The notes under the pieces were generated by a model. The model was not told the origin of the DNA. It saw nothing but the letters and a program-made list of their open reading frames with translations, and did no database searches. Below, piece by piece: positions 45,128-55,112 of a stretch of DNA of 64,000 bases. A program made the position numbers and the translations under genes. Position 1 is the first letter of the stretch, and the number at the start of each line of letters is the position of its first letter. This stretch comes from Providencia vermicola (GTDB taxonomy: Bacteria > Pseudomonadota > Gammaproteobacteria > Enterobacterales > Enterobacteriaceae), in the NCBI RefSeq assembly GCF_020381325.1, contig NZ_JAGSPI010000010.1, forward strand, positions 1-64,000. Reading direction: 5' to 3'.

Positions 45128-45742
45128 ATGACTCAAACCTTAATTCGTTCGATATCCGCCATCATAACCATTTTTACACTCAGTGCGCCACCGTTGGCAT
45201 TCGCCCAAAAAGTGCCAACCTTACCTGATACTGATTTTGAGGTCGCTTACTTAGCCCCTGATGCGGCTTCTTTTGACCTCACCATTCCTGAATTACGCAA
45301 TCAATTTAATCGCACCTATAAAGATTTATATCTTCATGAATATAAAGTTATTGCAAGCCAAGACATCGCTGCTCCTTATATTCGTGCCGCTTCCCGTATC
45401 AATCAACAAATTTATTCTTCTGCGGTGTTAGAACGCGGTAGTGAAAAAATTAAAAGCTTACAAATCACCTTACTCCCAACAGATAACGTACAAGAAGCCC
45501 AAGAAAATCGCCAATTAATGGAACGCTATACGCTTGCAATCATCCATCAATTTGCCCCAGATGTTTCTTTAGATAAAGCCCCAGAGCTAACCACTGCCTT
45601 AAATAAATTTATGGCTGATCAAAACCCAATCCGTGCAGAAGAAGCTCGGTTAGGCGAACTGCGATATATTTTAGTAAAAAGTGACAATAATGTGCTTACT
45701 TTTGCTGTTGAACCGATTAAGCTAGAGCAACAAACACCCTAA
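45128..45742 (+). CDS. yiiQ: periplasmic DUF1454 protein YiiQ
   Basis: Secreted protein of unknown function. From the ATG at 45128 there are 204 residues with a signal peptide (about 1-26, ending AFA). ERGSEKIKSLQITLLP and LTFAVEPIKL match E. coli YiiQ. Upstream in-frame ATGs at 45098 and 45113 are possible; 45128 is preferred because GAGTGG lies 7 bases before it and it gives a compact signal peptide. It lies just upstream of tpiA, as in E. coli. Confidence 0.9.
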   Translation: MTQTLIRSISAIITIFTLSAPPLAFAQKVPTLPDTDFEVAYLAPDAASFDLTIPELRNQFNRTYKDLYLHEYKVIASQDIAAPYIRAASRINQQIYSSAVLERGSEKIKSLQITLLPTDNVQEAQENRQLMERYTLAIIHQFAPDVSLDKAPELTTALNKFMADQNPIRAEEARLGELRYILVKSDNNVLTFAVEPIKLEQQTP

Positions 45743-45920
45743 ACAGACTGTGATCACGCTCTAAGAACAAGCATGATGAAAAGCAAAGCTATTATGCCCT
45801 AATGTTCTTATAATACTTAAGGTGAATGGCGACAAAACTGTCCCGTTGCGTTGGCAACATTAATGCGCAATGAATAACTTATTGATTAATCATTCAAACT
45901 CTCTGGTTGGAGGAAATAAC

Positions 45921-46691
45921 ATGCGACATCCATTGGTAATGGGTAACTGGAAATTAAACGGCAGCACCCATATGGTCAATGACCTGATCGCTGGTCTGCG
46001 TAACGAACTGAGCAGCGTCGATGGCTGTGATGTAGCTATCGCGCCACCCGCAATCTACCTGACTCAAGCAAAACATGCTCTAGCGGGCAGCCGTATTGCA
46101 TTAGGTGCACAAAACGTTGACGTCAACTTGTCTGGCGCATTCACTGGCGAAACATCGGCTGAAATGCTTAAAGATGTAGGTGCAAAATATATTATTATTG
46201 GCCACTCTGAGCGCCGTACTTACCACAAAGAGAGTGATGAGTTTGTTGCACAAAAATTCGCAGTACTTAAAGAACAAGGCTTAATTCCTGTTCTGTGTAT
46301 TGGTGAAACCGAAGCGGAAAATGAAGCAGGTAAAACTGAAGAAGTTTGTGCTCGTCAAATTGACGCAGTGCTGAACACTTTAGGCGCACAAGCATTCCAA
46401 GGTGCTGTCATCGCATATGAACCAATTTGGGCTATCGGTACAGGCAAATCCGCAACGCCAGCACAAGCACAAGCTATTCATAAATTCATTCGTACCCATA
46501 TTGCGAAAAAAGATGCGGCGATTGCTGAACAAGTCATCATCCAATACGGCGGCTCAGTCAATGCAAGCAATGCGGCTGAATTATTTACTCAGCCAGATAT
46601 CGATGGCGCATTAGTGGGTGGCGCATCCCTGAAAGCAGATGCATTTGCTGTCATTGTCAAAGCAGCCGCTGAAGCGAAAAAAACAAAATAG
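45921..46691 (+). CDS. tpiA: triosephosphate isomerase
   Basis: Glycolytic enzyme interconverting DHAP and glyceraldehyde-3-phosphate. The ATG at 45921, after TGGAGGAAATAAC, gives 256 residues starting [14 protein letters not shown]. The catalytic Lys is in NWKLNG, the His in IIGHSERR and the Glu in [19 protein letters not shown] binds phosphate. An in-frame ATG at 45870 is too far upstream. A terminator follows. Confidence 0.98.
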   Translation: MRHPLVMGNWKLNGSTHMVNDLIAGLRNELSSVDGCDVAIAPPAIYLTQAKHALAGSRIALGAQNVDVNLSGAFTGETSAEMLKDVGAKYIIIGHSERRTYHKESDEFVAQKFAVLKEQGLIPVLCIGETEAENEAGKTEEVCARQIDAVLNTLGAQAFQGAVIAYEPIWAIGTGKSATPAQAQAIHKFIRTHIAKKDAAIAEQVIIQYGGSVNASNAAELFTQPDIDGALVGGASLKADAFAVIVKAAAEAKKTK

Positions 46692-46715
46692 ATTTATTTT
46701 ATTTTCTAATGATTA

Positions 46716-46739
46716 GCCGCCATTATTGGCGGTTTTTTT
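46716..46739 (+). terminator. tpiA terminator
   Basis: GCCGCC pairs with GGCGG around ATTATT, then seven T. Confidence 0.9.
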
Positions 46740-47011
46740 ATTTAACGAGTAGCAATTTTTAATTATTAAAGTTAAGAATAATTTAAATCACAATTAAATC
46801 CAAAATCAAACGCTTGAGAAAATTCATTACCCAACAAAAAAATAAAAAAGAATAAACTCATTAAATTCAAAGACATAAACATAATATTTATCTCTTTAGT
46901 TTATCCACTATCAAATAATAACAATAGACACTACTGAAAGTTTAATTCAAATTTATCCTGCTTAACAAATTAGTAAATAAAAATTTATAAAGTTTACTTT
47001 AAAGGATAAAA
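46740..47011. other. AT-rich region upstream of the OmpG-like gene
   Basis: About 270 bases, extremely AT-rich, probably holding the promoter of the porin gene. No clear operator seen. Confidence 0.45.
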
Positions 47012-47953
47012 ATGAAATATATAATTAGCTTAGCATTTAATATTATAATTATATTTCCAGCCATTTGCTTTTCAGAAACAAATAATGATTTTTGGCGAAT
47101 TAAAACCAATGTTTATATGGAAATAGAAGAATATCAAGGGCAAGTCGATGCATTCAAAAATAAAGTGTACGATAAAATCAGTACTGTAGGCCAATTATCC
47201 CTGACAAACCCAGCATCTCAATGGCGCTTTGACTTAGAACACCGCGAATCACTGAGAAACCATGGGCGTAATTTCAGTACTTCCCGTGATTCTTATCTTC
47301 GTAGCCGCACTCAACTTGACATTACAAAACAATTTGTTAAAACACCACAATCGGACATTGAAATTGGCGCCCGATATCGAAAAGAATCTAATGACTCCCC
47401 ACCAGGAACCAAAGTACGCTCTTCAAATAGCTTATACGCACTAACACCAGCAGGTAACTATCATTTTAATGATAAATGGTCTTTTAATTTCTGGCTTTCT
47501 TATTATTACAGTAATTATTTCAGTTCTAATAGCCATGAAGCAGAAACAGAATTTGGAGCAACTTACCAACACTCAGATAATTTAAAAGCAAAGCTTACGT
47601 TTTATTACGACAAAACATGGGATAAAAATTTCAGCACTCGGTTCCTGCAATCACAAATTCGTGCTTATTTGCCTTTTACCTTAAAATCCAATTGGCATAT
47701 CACACCTTATATTCGCTACGCGATACAAGAAGATACTTATGATAAACATTTCTATCTTGTTCAAAAAATTAACAACGGTTTTCGTCTAGGAACAAATATC
47801 GAATATCAAGCCACTCCATCCTTAACATTATGGGGTGGTGTCGCCTATGAGCCCTCAACATGGAAACATCCAAAAGATGATGGCACAACATCAGGTAATA
47901 ATAATAAACAGACGCTTTATCTTGGGAAAATTGGCGTAAAATACCTTTGGTAA
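47012..47953 (+). CDS. OmpG-like monomeric porin
   Basis: 313 residues with a signal peptide (about 1-20) and a long series of amphipathic strands. The middle matches E. coli OmpG in pattern and words: FNFWLSYYYSNYF, ETEFGATYQHSDNLKAKLTFYYDK and, most clearly, QIRAYLPFTL followed by ITPYIRY. It ends in an aromatic residue (KYLW), as expected for a barrel. OmpG-type porins admit mono- to trisaccharides. AAAGGATAAAA precedes the ATG. It has no sugar-uptake neighbours; the genes around it are tpiA and sbp. Confidence 0.8.
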   Translation: MKYIISLAFNIIIIFPAICFSETNNDFWRIKTNVYMEIEEYQGQVDAFKNKVYDKISTVGQLSLTNPASQWRFDLEHRESLRNHGRNFSTSRDSYLRSRTQLDITKQFVKTPQSDIEIGARYRKESNDSPPGTKVRSSNSLYALTPAGNYHFNDKWSFNFWLSYYYSNYFSSNSHEAETEFGATYQHSDNLKAKLTFYYDKTWDKNFSTRFLQSQIRAYLPFTLKSNWHITPYIRYAIQEDTYDKHFYLVQKINNGFRLGTNIEYQATPSLTLWGGVAYEPSTWKHPKDDGTTSGNNNKQTLYLGKIGVKYLW

Positions 47954-47992
47954 CCGTACTAGTTAGTACACATAAGTATGTGACTCTCGGTT
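47954..47992 (+). repeat. degenerate ERIC remnant
   Basis: ACATAAGTATGTGACTCTCGG keeps only the ERIC centre; it begins right after the stop codon of the porin gene. Confidence 0.45.
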
Positions 47993-48011
47993 TAAAATAT
48001 TAAAATACCAA

Positions 48012-48136
48012 TTTTCAAAATAGTTTGAGTTGCAGCTAGGCGGCAAGTAAGCGAATCCCTAGAAGCATACACCAGTATGTGACTAGGGTGAGCGCACGCA
48101 GCTAACAACGCTGCGGCTCAAAATATGACGAATATT
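48012..48136 (+). repeat. ERIC element, sbp 3' side, copy 1
   Basis: It contains GCTAGGCGGCAAGTAAGCG, the central AGAAGCATACACCAGTATGTG, and right end AAATATGACGAATATT. Confidence 0.9.
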
Positions 48137-48264
48137 AATACTCTAAATAGTTCAAATTGTAGGTAGGCGGCGAGCTAAGCGAATCCCTAGGAGCATACAC
48201 CAGTATGTGACTAGGGTGAGTGAGTGAAGCCAACACCCCTACAAATTGAAATATGACGAGTATT
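48137..48264 (+). repeat. ERIC element, sbp 3' side, copy 2
   Basis: Complete element from AATACTCTAAATAGTTC to ATGACGAGTATT. The last bases overlap the sbp stop codon (48263-48265). Confidence 0.92.
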
Positions 48265-49276
48265 AGCGTTGGATTATCTCGTCAAACACCCCCCCATTCG
48301 CAAAATGCGTTTTTTGCGCTGCCTGCCAGCCGCCGAAATCCTTATCTACCGTTAGCAACTTCAATTCTGGAAACTGCTGTTGATATTTTTTTGCAACTTC
48401 ACTATCTCGTGGTCGGTAATAATTCTTAGCTGCAATTTCTTGCCCTTCTGGTGAATAAAGATGTGTAAGATAGGCCTCTGCGACCTCTCTGCGATCACGC
48501 TTATCAACTGTTTTATCAACAACTGTGACCGTTGGCTCTGCTAAGATGGAAATACTGGGTGTAACCACTTCAAACTGGCCATTTTCACCTAATTCATTAA
48601 TAGCAAGTAACGCTTCATTTTCCCAGGCAATTAATACATCACCAATGCCGCGTTCAACAAAGCTATTTGTCGCCCCTCTAGCCCCGGAATCTAATACTTC
48701 CACGTTTTGGTAAAGCTGCTTCACAAATTGCTTCGCTTTTTCAGGATCTTGTTGATTTTTATTTAGTGCATAACCCCAAGCCGCTAAATAATTCCATCGT
48801 GCACCGCCTGAAGTTTTCGGATTTGGCGTCACCACAGAGACATCTTTGCGGACTAAATCATCCCAATCACGAATGTTTTTCGGATTATCTTTACGGACCA
48901 AAAAGACAATCGTTGAGGTATAAGGAGCTGAGTTATCGGGGAGTTTTTCTATCCAGTTTTTATCTATTCGCCCACTTTGCGCAATAGCATCCACGTCATA
49001 GGCTAAGGCTAACGTAACAACATCCGCCTCTAACCCATTAATAACTGAGATAGCTTGTTTACCAGATCCACCATGAGACTGACGCACAGTAACAGTATCC
49101 CCCGTTTTCTTTTGCCAATAATCACTAAACTCCTGATTATATTGCTGATAGAACTCACGCGTAGGATCATAAGACACATTCAACAGTTGAATATTTTTCG
49201 CCCAAGCCCCCGTCGTCAATATTAATAACAATGCGGTCGTTAATTGTGATTTTGTTACCTGCCATGAACGTGCCAT
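48263..49276 (-). CDS. sbp: periplasmic sulfate-binding protein
   Basis: Substrate-binding component of the CysTWA sulfate/thiosulfate importer. The 337 residues have a signal peptide (about 1-26, ending AWA) followed by the mature start [45 protein letters not shown] and [15 protein letters not shown] are near-identical to E. coli Sbp. The transport components are not in this window. It lies between tpiA and pfkA, as in E. coli. Two ERIC elements follow it directly. Confidence 0.97.
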   Translation of the reverse strand: MARSWQVTKSQLTTALLLILTTGAWAKNIQLLNVSYDPTREFYQQYNQEFSDYWQKKTGDTVTVRQSHGGSGKQAISVINGLEADVVTLALAYDVDAIAQSGRIDKNWIEKLPDNSAPYTSTIVFLVRKDNPKNIRDWDDLVRKDVSVVTPNPKTSGGARWNYLAAWGYALNKNQQDPEKAKQFVKQLYQNVEVLDSGARGATNSFVERGIGDVLIAWENEALLAINELGENGQFEVVTPSISILAEPTVTVVDKTVDKRDRREVAEAYLTHLYSPEGQEIAAKNYYRPRDSEVAKKYQQQFPELKLLTVDKDFGGWQAAQKTHFANGGVFDEIIQR

Positions 49277-49390
49277 TTTGAGCCCTCATCAGATTGTTGA
49301 TAAGGCGAGGCTGACAGATAGAATCAATAACTGGAAATAATTAAAAAGAAAAACTTATGCTTGTGGGGAATATGTGAACAGGCAAGGGGG

Positions 49391-49504
49391 AGATTTAAGT
49401 TGTGACTAGGCGGCAAACGAGGATAGCTCAGGGAGCATACATAAATATGTGACTAGGGTTAGTGAGCGTAGCCAACCTCCTACAGCTTAAAATATAGAGA
49501 AGAT
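49391..49504 (+). repeat. ERIC element, pfkA 3' side, copy 1
   Basis: It carries AGTTGTGACTAGGCGGCAAACG, the central GGAGCATACATAAATATGTG and the right end AAAATATAGAGAAGAT. The left end is abbreviated. Confidence 0.88.
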
Positions 49505-50013
49505 CCATCTTCTAAATAATTTGAGTTGTGACTAGGCGGTAAACGAGGATAGCTCGGGGAGCATACATAAGTATGTGACCCGAGTAGCCGAGAACAGCCA
49601 ACAACGTCACAGCTCAAAGTATGACGAAGATCCTCTTCTAAATAGTTCAAGTTGTAAGTAGGCGGCAAGCAAAGTTAATCCCTAGGAGCATACATAAGTA
49701 TGTGACTAGGGTTAGTGTGCGTAGCCAACACCCCTACAGCTTGAAATATAAAGAAGATCCATCTTCTAAATAATTTGAGTTGTGACTAGGCGGCAAACGA
49801 GGATAGCTCGGGGAGCATACATAAGTATGTGACCCGAGTAGCCGAGAACAGCCAACAACGTCACAGCTCAAAGTATGACGAAGATCCTCTTCTAAATAGT
49901 TCAAGTTGTAGGTAGGCGGCAAGCAAAGCTAATCCCTAGGAGCATACATAAGTATGTGACTAGGGTTAGTGTGCGTAGCCAACACCCCTACAGCTTGAAA
50001 TATGACGAAGATT
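49505..50013 (+). repeat. tandem duplication of a 254-bp ERIC dimer
   Basis: Positions 49505-49759 and 49759-50013 are near-identical over 254 bp; I find only a handful of differences (for example GGCGGT/GGCGGC, GTTGTAAGT/GTTGTAGGT, AATATAAAG/AATATGACG). Each unit holds two diverged ERIC elements: 49509-49631, 49635-49758, 49763-49885 and 49889-50013. The last one ends at the pfkA stop codon. Confidence 0.93.
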
Positions 50014-50991
50014 TTAGTAGAGCTTCTTAGCTGTATCAAACCAATCCTTCTTAAAGACGCGTTTCATATTCATTACCGCATCAATGATATCATGGTGAAC
50101 CAATTTCTCATTTTGGATACCCACGCAGCGGCCGCCGTAGCCTTCAAGTAATAATTGAATGGAGTATGCGCCCATGCGTGATGCTAAAATACGGTCATAA
50201 GCCACTGGCGAACCACCGCGTTGAATATGGCCAAGAACCGTTGCGCGAGTTTCGTGGTGTGTTTCTTGCTCAATATATTTGGCTAACTCGCCTACGTCAC
50301 AAACGTGTTCAGTGATAGCAACAATTGCATGGCGTTTGCCTTTTTCAATACCGCGTTTGATTTCAGATAACAATTCTTCGCGATCGAACGCCATTTCTTG
50401 CTCAGGCAATACGAGGAATTCGCACCCGCCCGCGATCGCCGCAGATAATGTTAAATCACCACAGTAACGCCCCATCACTTCAACAATAGAGATACGTTTA
50501 TGAGATGTAGAGGTATCACGCAGGCGGTCAATGGCTTCAACAACGGTTTCAAGCGCAGTAAAATAACCAATGGTGTAATCGGTTCCTGCAACGTCATTAT
50601 CGATTGTGCCTGGTAGACCAATGCACGGGAAACCAGCTTCGGTCAGTGCTTTCGCCCCCAAATAGGAACCGTCACCACCAATAACGACTAGCGCATCAAT
50701 ATGGTTTTTCTTCAGATTTTCAAAGGCTATTGCACGTACTTTTTCATCACGGAATTGTGGGAAACGAGCTGAGCCTAAAAAGGTGCCACCGCGGTTGATC
50801 ATATCCGATACGCTGTATCTATCTAATTGTTTCATGCGGTTTTCATACAGGCCAAGGTACCCATCAAAAATACCCATCACTTCTAGGCCTTCACCTAAAG
50901 CAGCACGTACCACACCACGGATCGCGGCATTCATACCTGGTGCATCGCCACCACTCGTTAAAACCCCAATTCTTTTAATCTGCTTGACCAT
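50014..50991 (-). CDS. pfkA: 6-phosphofructokinase I
   Basis: Committing enzyme of glycolysis: ATP plus fructose-6-phosphate to the 1,6-bisphosphate. The 325 residues (E. coli 320) have [10 protein letters not shown] (12-21), IGGDGS (104-109), the catalytic Asp in PGTIDND (Asp131) and [10 protein letters not shown]. It is the ATP-dependent allosteric type. An ERIC array lies directly downstream of the stop. Confidence 0.98.
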   Translation of the reverse strand: MVKQIKRIGVLTSGGDAPGMNAAIRGVVRAALGEGLEVMGIFDGYLGLYENRMKQLDRYSVSDMINRGGTFLGSARFPQFRDEKVRAIAFENLKKNHIDALVVIGGDGSYLGAKALTEAGFPCIGLPGTIDNDVAGTDYTIGYFTALETVVEAIDRLRDTSTSHKRISIVEVMGRYCGDLTLSAAIAGGCEFLVLPEQEMAFDREELLSEIKRGIEKGKRHAIVAITEHVCDVGELAKYIEQETHHETRATVLGHIQRGGSPVAYDRILASRMGAYSIQLLLEGYGGRCVGIQNEKLVHHDIIDAVMNMKRVFKKDWFDTAKKLY

Positions 50992-51387
50992 GATGACCTC
51001 TGATTAATGAATATAAAATTGCAAATCTATGAAAAACCGTTAAATCGCCCAATAACCCGCTTAAAACCGACAGCTGAATTGATTCAACAGCTGGCATAAT
51101 ACGGCAAAGTTAAGATTATGCATCTGCTTTCCATCAAGCTTTTGTGTTTTATTGTGATCCAGTTTACATAATTCTAGTCAATGACCTCAATAGGTAAACT
51201 TTTCCCTCTTAAAAGAGGTTCTAAATAAATTAAAGCAACAATACACTACGGGCGCCTTAGTTTGAAACACAAATTAAGTGCAGATAATACCACTTTAATT
51301 TATCGCGTGCTGTAGCCGTAAAGCAAAAGAAAAGCACCATTTGGTGCTTTATCTCAGTGAACGAACAAAAACGAAAATTAAACACCG
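50992..51387. other. pfkA upstream region
   Basis: About 400 bases with the pfkA promoter and, at the far end, the cdsA-like terminator. No gene or repeat seen. In E. coli fieF lies between pfkA and cpxP; it is absent here. Confidence 0.45.
51320..51351 (-). terminator. terminator of the plsC-cdsA pair
   Basis: On the minus strand AAAGCACC pairs with GGTGCTTT around AAAT, then TCTTTTGCTTT. Confidence 0.8.
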
Positions 51388-52332
51388 TTATGTGTAATAA
51401 TAACGCGTTAAATGGAAAAATATTGGAGCAGCGAAACACAGTGAATCTATTCGGTCTAGCATCCCACCATGGCCTTCAATAATTGCCCCGAAGTCTTTAA
51501 TTCCGCTGTCTCGTTTAATGGCTGACATACATAAACCCCCCACAAACCCCATAATCGTGATCGCCAATGACATTAAACCAGCAACCCACCAACTAAATGG
51601 CGTAACCCAATATAAGCAAATTCCAATCAGTACAGAGGATAAGATCCCACCAACAAAGCCTTCGATCGTCTTATTTGGGCTCAATTTAGGTACAATCGGA
51701 CGTTTACCCATCAGTTTACCGAATACATACTGCAAGACATCGGAAATTTGCGTCACAATAATTAAGAAGAGCAATAATTTCACACCCTCCCCTTCATAAC
51801 CCTCAATATTGAGCATCAACAACGCGGGAACGTGGCTTAAACAGAAAACCGTCACCAACATCCCCCATTGAATTTTTGCCGTGCGCTCAAGAAAATGAAA
51901 GGTATCCCCTGCGAGTGCAATACGTGTAGGTAAAAAGAGGAAAACAAACACAGGCACAAAAATTGAAAACATCCCATACCACTCAATACCGACCAGAAGG
52001 TATTGCAACGGAATGAAAATAAAGAAACACCAGAATAACGCTTCATGATCACTTCGCCGTGTTGGCGTTAAAGTAATAAACTCGCGCAACGCAAAGAATG
52101 ATATCAATGCAAATAAAATAACGACCGCAATATTACCAAGTACTACCGCCAATACGCAGATAATACACATCACCCACCATGCCCGGATACGAGCATTCAG
52201 GTTATCAATGGTTGGATTACTTTTATCACCAGAATAACGGTAAGCCAAGATCCCACCAACGACACTCGCAAAGACTAATATTCCAAACACACCCGATAAC
52301 AGTAAGGCTAATTCGCTGTCCCAATCGCTCAT
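51388..52332 (-). CDS. phosphatidate cytidylyltransferase (CDP-diglyceride synthase)
   Basis: Integral membrane enzyme that makes CDP-diacylglycerol from CTP and phosphatidic acid. The 314 residues have about eight membrane helices and the family signature near the C-terminus (SAIKRDSGIKDFG, then HGGMLDRIDSL). It is a YnbB-type second copy rather than the essential cdsA of the bamA region. It overlaps the upstream acyltransferase gene by 4 bases, so they are translationally coupled. Confidence 0.92.
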   Translation of the reverse strand: MSDWDSELALLLSGVFGILVFASVVGGILAYRYSGDKSNPTIDNLNARIRAWWVMCIICVLAVVLGNIAVVILFALISFFALREFITLTPTRRSDHEALFWCFFIFIPLQYLLVGIEWYGMFSIFVPVFVFLFLPTRIALAGDTFHFLERTAKIQWGMLVTVFCLSHVPALLMLNIEGYEGEGVKLLLFLIIVTQISDVLQYVFGKLMGKRPIVPKLSPNKTIEGFVGGILSSVLIGICLYWVTPFSWWVAGLMSLAITIMGFVGGLCMSAIKRDSGIKDFGAIIEGHGGMLDRIDSLCFAAPIFFHLTRYYYT

Positions 52333-52970
52333 GGCATCAACTCCTCAAGCGCTTCTTTGGCGCGTTGCAAAAATTCAGTTTTATTTTCAGTTTCGGTTAA
52401 AGGAGAGATAGGCTTACCGACTACCGCAGAGCAAATAACAGGCACAACTAATTTAGACCCTTTCGGTAATACGCGGTTAAGGTTTTCAAGGTAGATGGGG
52501 ACGACCTGAACATCGGGATATTTTTTCGCTAAATGGTACAAACCACTTTTGAATTGGCCTAGCGCTTCACCATTACCACGAGTTCCCTCGGGGAAAAATA
52601 TCAATGAGTGTTTTGCTGCCAAAACGGACTCTAGAGGCTCCAAGATATTATCTTGTGCAGGTTTGTCCCCTTTTCTATCGACAAGGACAGCGCGAAAAAC
52701 GTTATTCACTAGATAACGGCGAAATGGTGTTTTATCCCAATAATCTTTCGCGGCGACAGGGTGAACAAAATGGCGCATCAGCGGCGGTAAACCAGACCAA
52801 ATAACTAACCCATCCAGGTGGCTTGAATGATTTGCATAATAAATACGCGGAGTTATGGCAGGCTGGCAGCCAACCCAGCGAGTACGAACCCCTGTCAATA
52901 AACGGCAAGTTCCCGATAACAGCATTCCCATTCCTTTTGCAAGAAGGGAAATTTTCTGCACTTTTTCCAT
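52329..52970 (-). CDS. 1-acyl-glycerol-3-phosphate acyltransferase-like protein
   Basis: PlsC-superfamily acyltransferase of 213 residues. The catalytic HX4D motif is NHSSHLDG (about residues 47-54), and FPEGTRG follows at about 123-129. The product, phosphatidic acid, is the substrate of the coupled CdsA-like enzyme downstream, so the pair could supply CDP-diacylglycerol from lysophosphatidate. Which cellular need it serves is unknown. Confidence 0.9.
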   Translation of the reverse strand: MEKVQKISLLAKGMGMLLSGTCRLLTGVRTRWVGCQPAITPRIYYANHSSHLDGLVIWSGLPPLMRHFVHPVAAKDYWDKTPFRRYLVNNVFRAVLVDRKGDKPAQDNILEPLESVLAAKHSLIFFPEGTRGNGEALGQFKSGLYHLAKKYPDVQVVPIYLENLNRVLPKGSKLVVPVICSAVVGKPISPLTETENKTEFLQRAKEALEELMP

Positions 52971-53186
52971 CTTTTTTCCTTGTTAGCGTTTTAGCAAACG
53001 TAAAACTGCAACACCATGAAAAAACCTGAATATTATTTAATGGATAAGATAGTAAGTGATTTAAGGAAGTACAACGGGGGAAGTTCTGATTTCTAACTCT
53101 GAAATAAGAATATCTGCAAGAAAAAATGATAGATGCAACAATGCTTGTTTACATTGTTGCACCTTATTATCAAAAATAATTAAAAA

Positions 53187-53939
53187 TTATTTTTTGTCAG
53201 CAGCGATACGGTCACGGATATTTTGTGCGCGCTCACTTGAAGGTGGGTGAGAGTCAAACATACTGGTCTCTTGGCTACCCATTTTTGCTAATTTCTCAAA
53301 GCCAGTTACTAAACCGTCAGTTTTCACACCACGTTTTTTCAGTAAGTCATAAGAGAAGTTATCCGCTTCGCTTTCTTGGTGTTGAGAGAACTGAGAGTTG
53401 ATCAGTTTTTCACCCAATGCAGCAACTTGTGATGCGCTCAGTTGTTCAACTACGCCGCCAGCTGATGCTGCCGCTGTACGCGCTGCAACTGCTGCATAAG
53501 CAACTTGCATTGCTTTACGAGTATGGCCTAATGCTACGTGACCCATTTCATGACCCAGAACGCCTTCAACTTCGTTGTCGTTCATGACATCCATCAGGCC
53601 GCTGTATACACGCACACAACCATTCGCCATCGCCCATGCGTTTACATCGTTAGTCATGTAAACTTTATAGTTAACTGGTGTACCATCAACTTCGTTACCC
53701 AGAGCTTTAGCGATTTTGTCTAAACGTTTGGAATATTTGCTTGATGACGGAGCAATTTTGTTCTGTGCGTCCATCTCTTTACAAGATTGATCGCTTAATT
53801 GCTTAACATCTGAATCACTCAGTGTTGCTGCTTGGAATAATTGCATTCCAGAGTTAGTCAACATCCCTTGGTCCATATTTTTACAGCCAGTTAAAATCAC
53901 TGCAGAGACAGCAACGGCGACAAGCGCTTTCATTTTCAT
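53187..53939 (-). CDS. loiP: M48 family metalloprotease lipoprotein LoiP
   Basis: Zinc endopeptidase of the outer membrane. The 250 residues have a lipoprotein signal with lipobox LTGC (Cys19), the zinc motif HEMGH (His130, Glu131, His134) and a downstream Glu ligand in HQESEADNFS. SMFDSHPPSSERAQNIRDR near the end is typical. It matches E. coli LoiP (YggG) throughout. In E. coli the gene is elsewhere. Confidence 0.94.
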   Translation of the reverse strand: MKMKALVAVAVSAVILTGCKNMDQGMLTNSGMQLFQAATLSDSDVKQLSDQSCKEMDAQNKIAPSSSKYSKRLDKIAKALGNEVDGTPVNYKVYMTNDVNAWAMANGCVRVYSGLMDVMNDNEVEGVLGHEMGHVALGHTRKAMQVAYAAVAARTAAASAGGVVEQLSASQVAALGEKLINSQFSQHQESEADNFSYDLLKKRGVKTDGLVTGFEKLAKMGSQETSMFDSHPPSSERAQNIRDRIAADKK

Positions 53940-54166
53940 AGATCATTTTTCCTTTAAGAAATACCATTCTTATTTTTTTAGTGACGCTAAAGACTATAAA
54001 TTTTGCGGAAAATAACAATAGGAATAAAGCCATAATTACAGGTTCTATGAATTTGATAACATTTTTACTAAAATAATTTAATCGACAGAGTAATATCCCA
54101 CCCTAAAAAATAATTATTGCTAAAAATATTAGAAAAACATCCAAATAAATAGCATTAAGTCCCTAA

Positions 54167-54748
54167 CTATTTAATAAACAACTCTATTATGCAGAAATCC
54201 TGTCCCGCAGATTGCTGGGTTGAAAATTGCAGTGGCTGGATATTGTTTCTCACTAACAACGTTTCAAAATGTTTTAACACAAACGATTGCGAGTTCACGT
54301 CCAAGCTCATACTTGGCGCAGTACTGAAAATAAGAATTTGGGCTGCATCGCTAATCCAAGAACTACCCGATGCTGAATTTACCCACTGTAGGCGTGCTGA
54401 ATATTTTGCAGGATTATAAATGAGATTAAAATCACGAATAGCGCCTTTAACTAATTCAGCATGCACATTGCTCTCCCCCTTGAAAGCAAAGAATTCTTTT
54501 TGCTGTAACGTTACTGGGCTCTGGTCATCCACAAGCAAAGTCACCCCATTCCCTTCCAGCACACCAATAATACGTTGGCGATTTAAAAAATGAGAAAAAG
54601 GCCCCGCAGCTTTCACATCCGCAATTGATACCCGCCAGTCAAAATCATCAAGCCCTTCACCATGGCTTCTCGCCACTTCCAACGTGACGCCTTGCCCATT
54701 TTTCCAAGGCATACTGCGATAATCCTGAGCTGTTAACACCTGAACCAT
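54167..54748 (-). CDS. HutD/Ves family cupin protein
   Basis: 193-residue cytoplasmic protein of the HutD/Ves family. The N-terminal PWKNGQGVTLEVA and DFDWRVSIADVKAAGPFS motifs and a cupin-like core (RIIGVLEGNGVTLL) are characteristic. E. coli Ves is cold-induced; HutD accompanies histidine degradation in others. There are no hut genes here, so the role is open. Confidence 0.85.
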   Translation of the reverse strand: MVQVLTAQDYRSMPWKNGQGVTLEVARSHGEGLDDFDWRVSIADVKAAGPFSHFLNRQRIIGVLEGNGVTLLVDDQSPVTLQQKEFFAFKGESNVHAELVKGAIRDFNLIYNPAKYSARLQWVNSASGSSWISDAAQILIFSTAPSMSLDVNSQSFVLKHFETLLVRNNIQPLQFSTQQSAGQDFCIIELFIK

Positions 54749-54827
54749 AACGTTATCCTATTTTTTCGTAGAGAGGTAATAGCAAGATAATGAGATAAGA
54801 AGTTTTTATTTTAATAAAAACAGAGTA

Positions 54828-55112
54828 TTAAATACTTTTAAATTGTAGCTTCAAACCAAGAGAGTTAACTATTTTTATGATTGTGGTGAATGTAGGATTA
54901 CCTTGACCTGACAATGCTTTATATAAACCTTCACGGCTCATCCCTACCTCTTTAGCTAATTGACTCATATTTCGAGCTTTTGCTATATCCCCAAGTGCTG
55001 ATAATACTAAAGCAGGATCACCCAGCTCTAAGATCTCATTAAGGTACAATTGGATTTCTTCTTCGCTATTTAAATGCTCAGCAATATCATATTCTTTTAA
55101 TTTAATGGTCAT
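54828..55112 (-). CDS. antitoxin of a HigBA-like module
   Basis: 94-residue helix-turn-helix protein of the probable addiction-module antidote family. The DNA-binding part is MSQLAKEVGMSREGLYKALSGQGNPTF (about 54-80) and the N-terminal part (about 1-45) probably wraps the toxin. It starts inside the 3' end of the toxin gene (ATGA overlap). In this class the toxin gene comes first. Likely autorepressor at the operator before the toxin gene. Confidence 0.9.
   Translation of the reverse strand: MTIKLKEYDIAEHLNSEEEIQLYLNEILELGDPALVLSALGDIAKARNMSQLAKEVGMSREGLYKALSGQGNPTFTTIIKIVNSLGLKLQFKSI

Noticed and set aside
49480-49922. Two identical 62-codon reading frames on the minus strand
   Set aside because: They arise from the duplicated ERIC dimer and have no ribosome-binding site; repeat-derived frames, not genes.
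49391-50013. Regular repeats suggestive of a CRISPR array
   Set aside because: The units are about 125 bp, hairpin-forming, and match the ERIC consensus; there are no short repeats with unique spacers and no cas genes.
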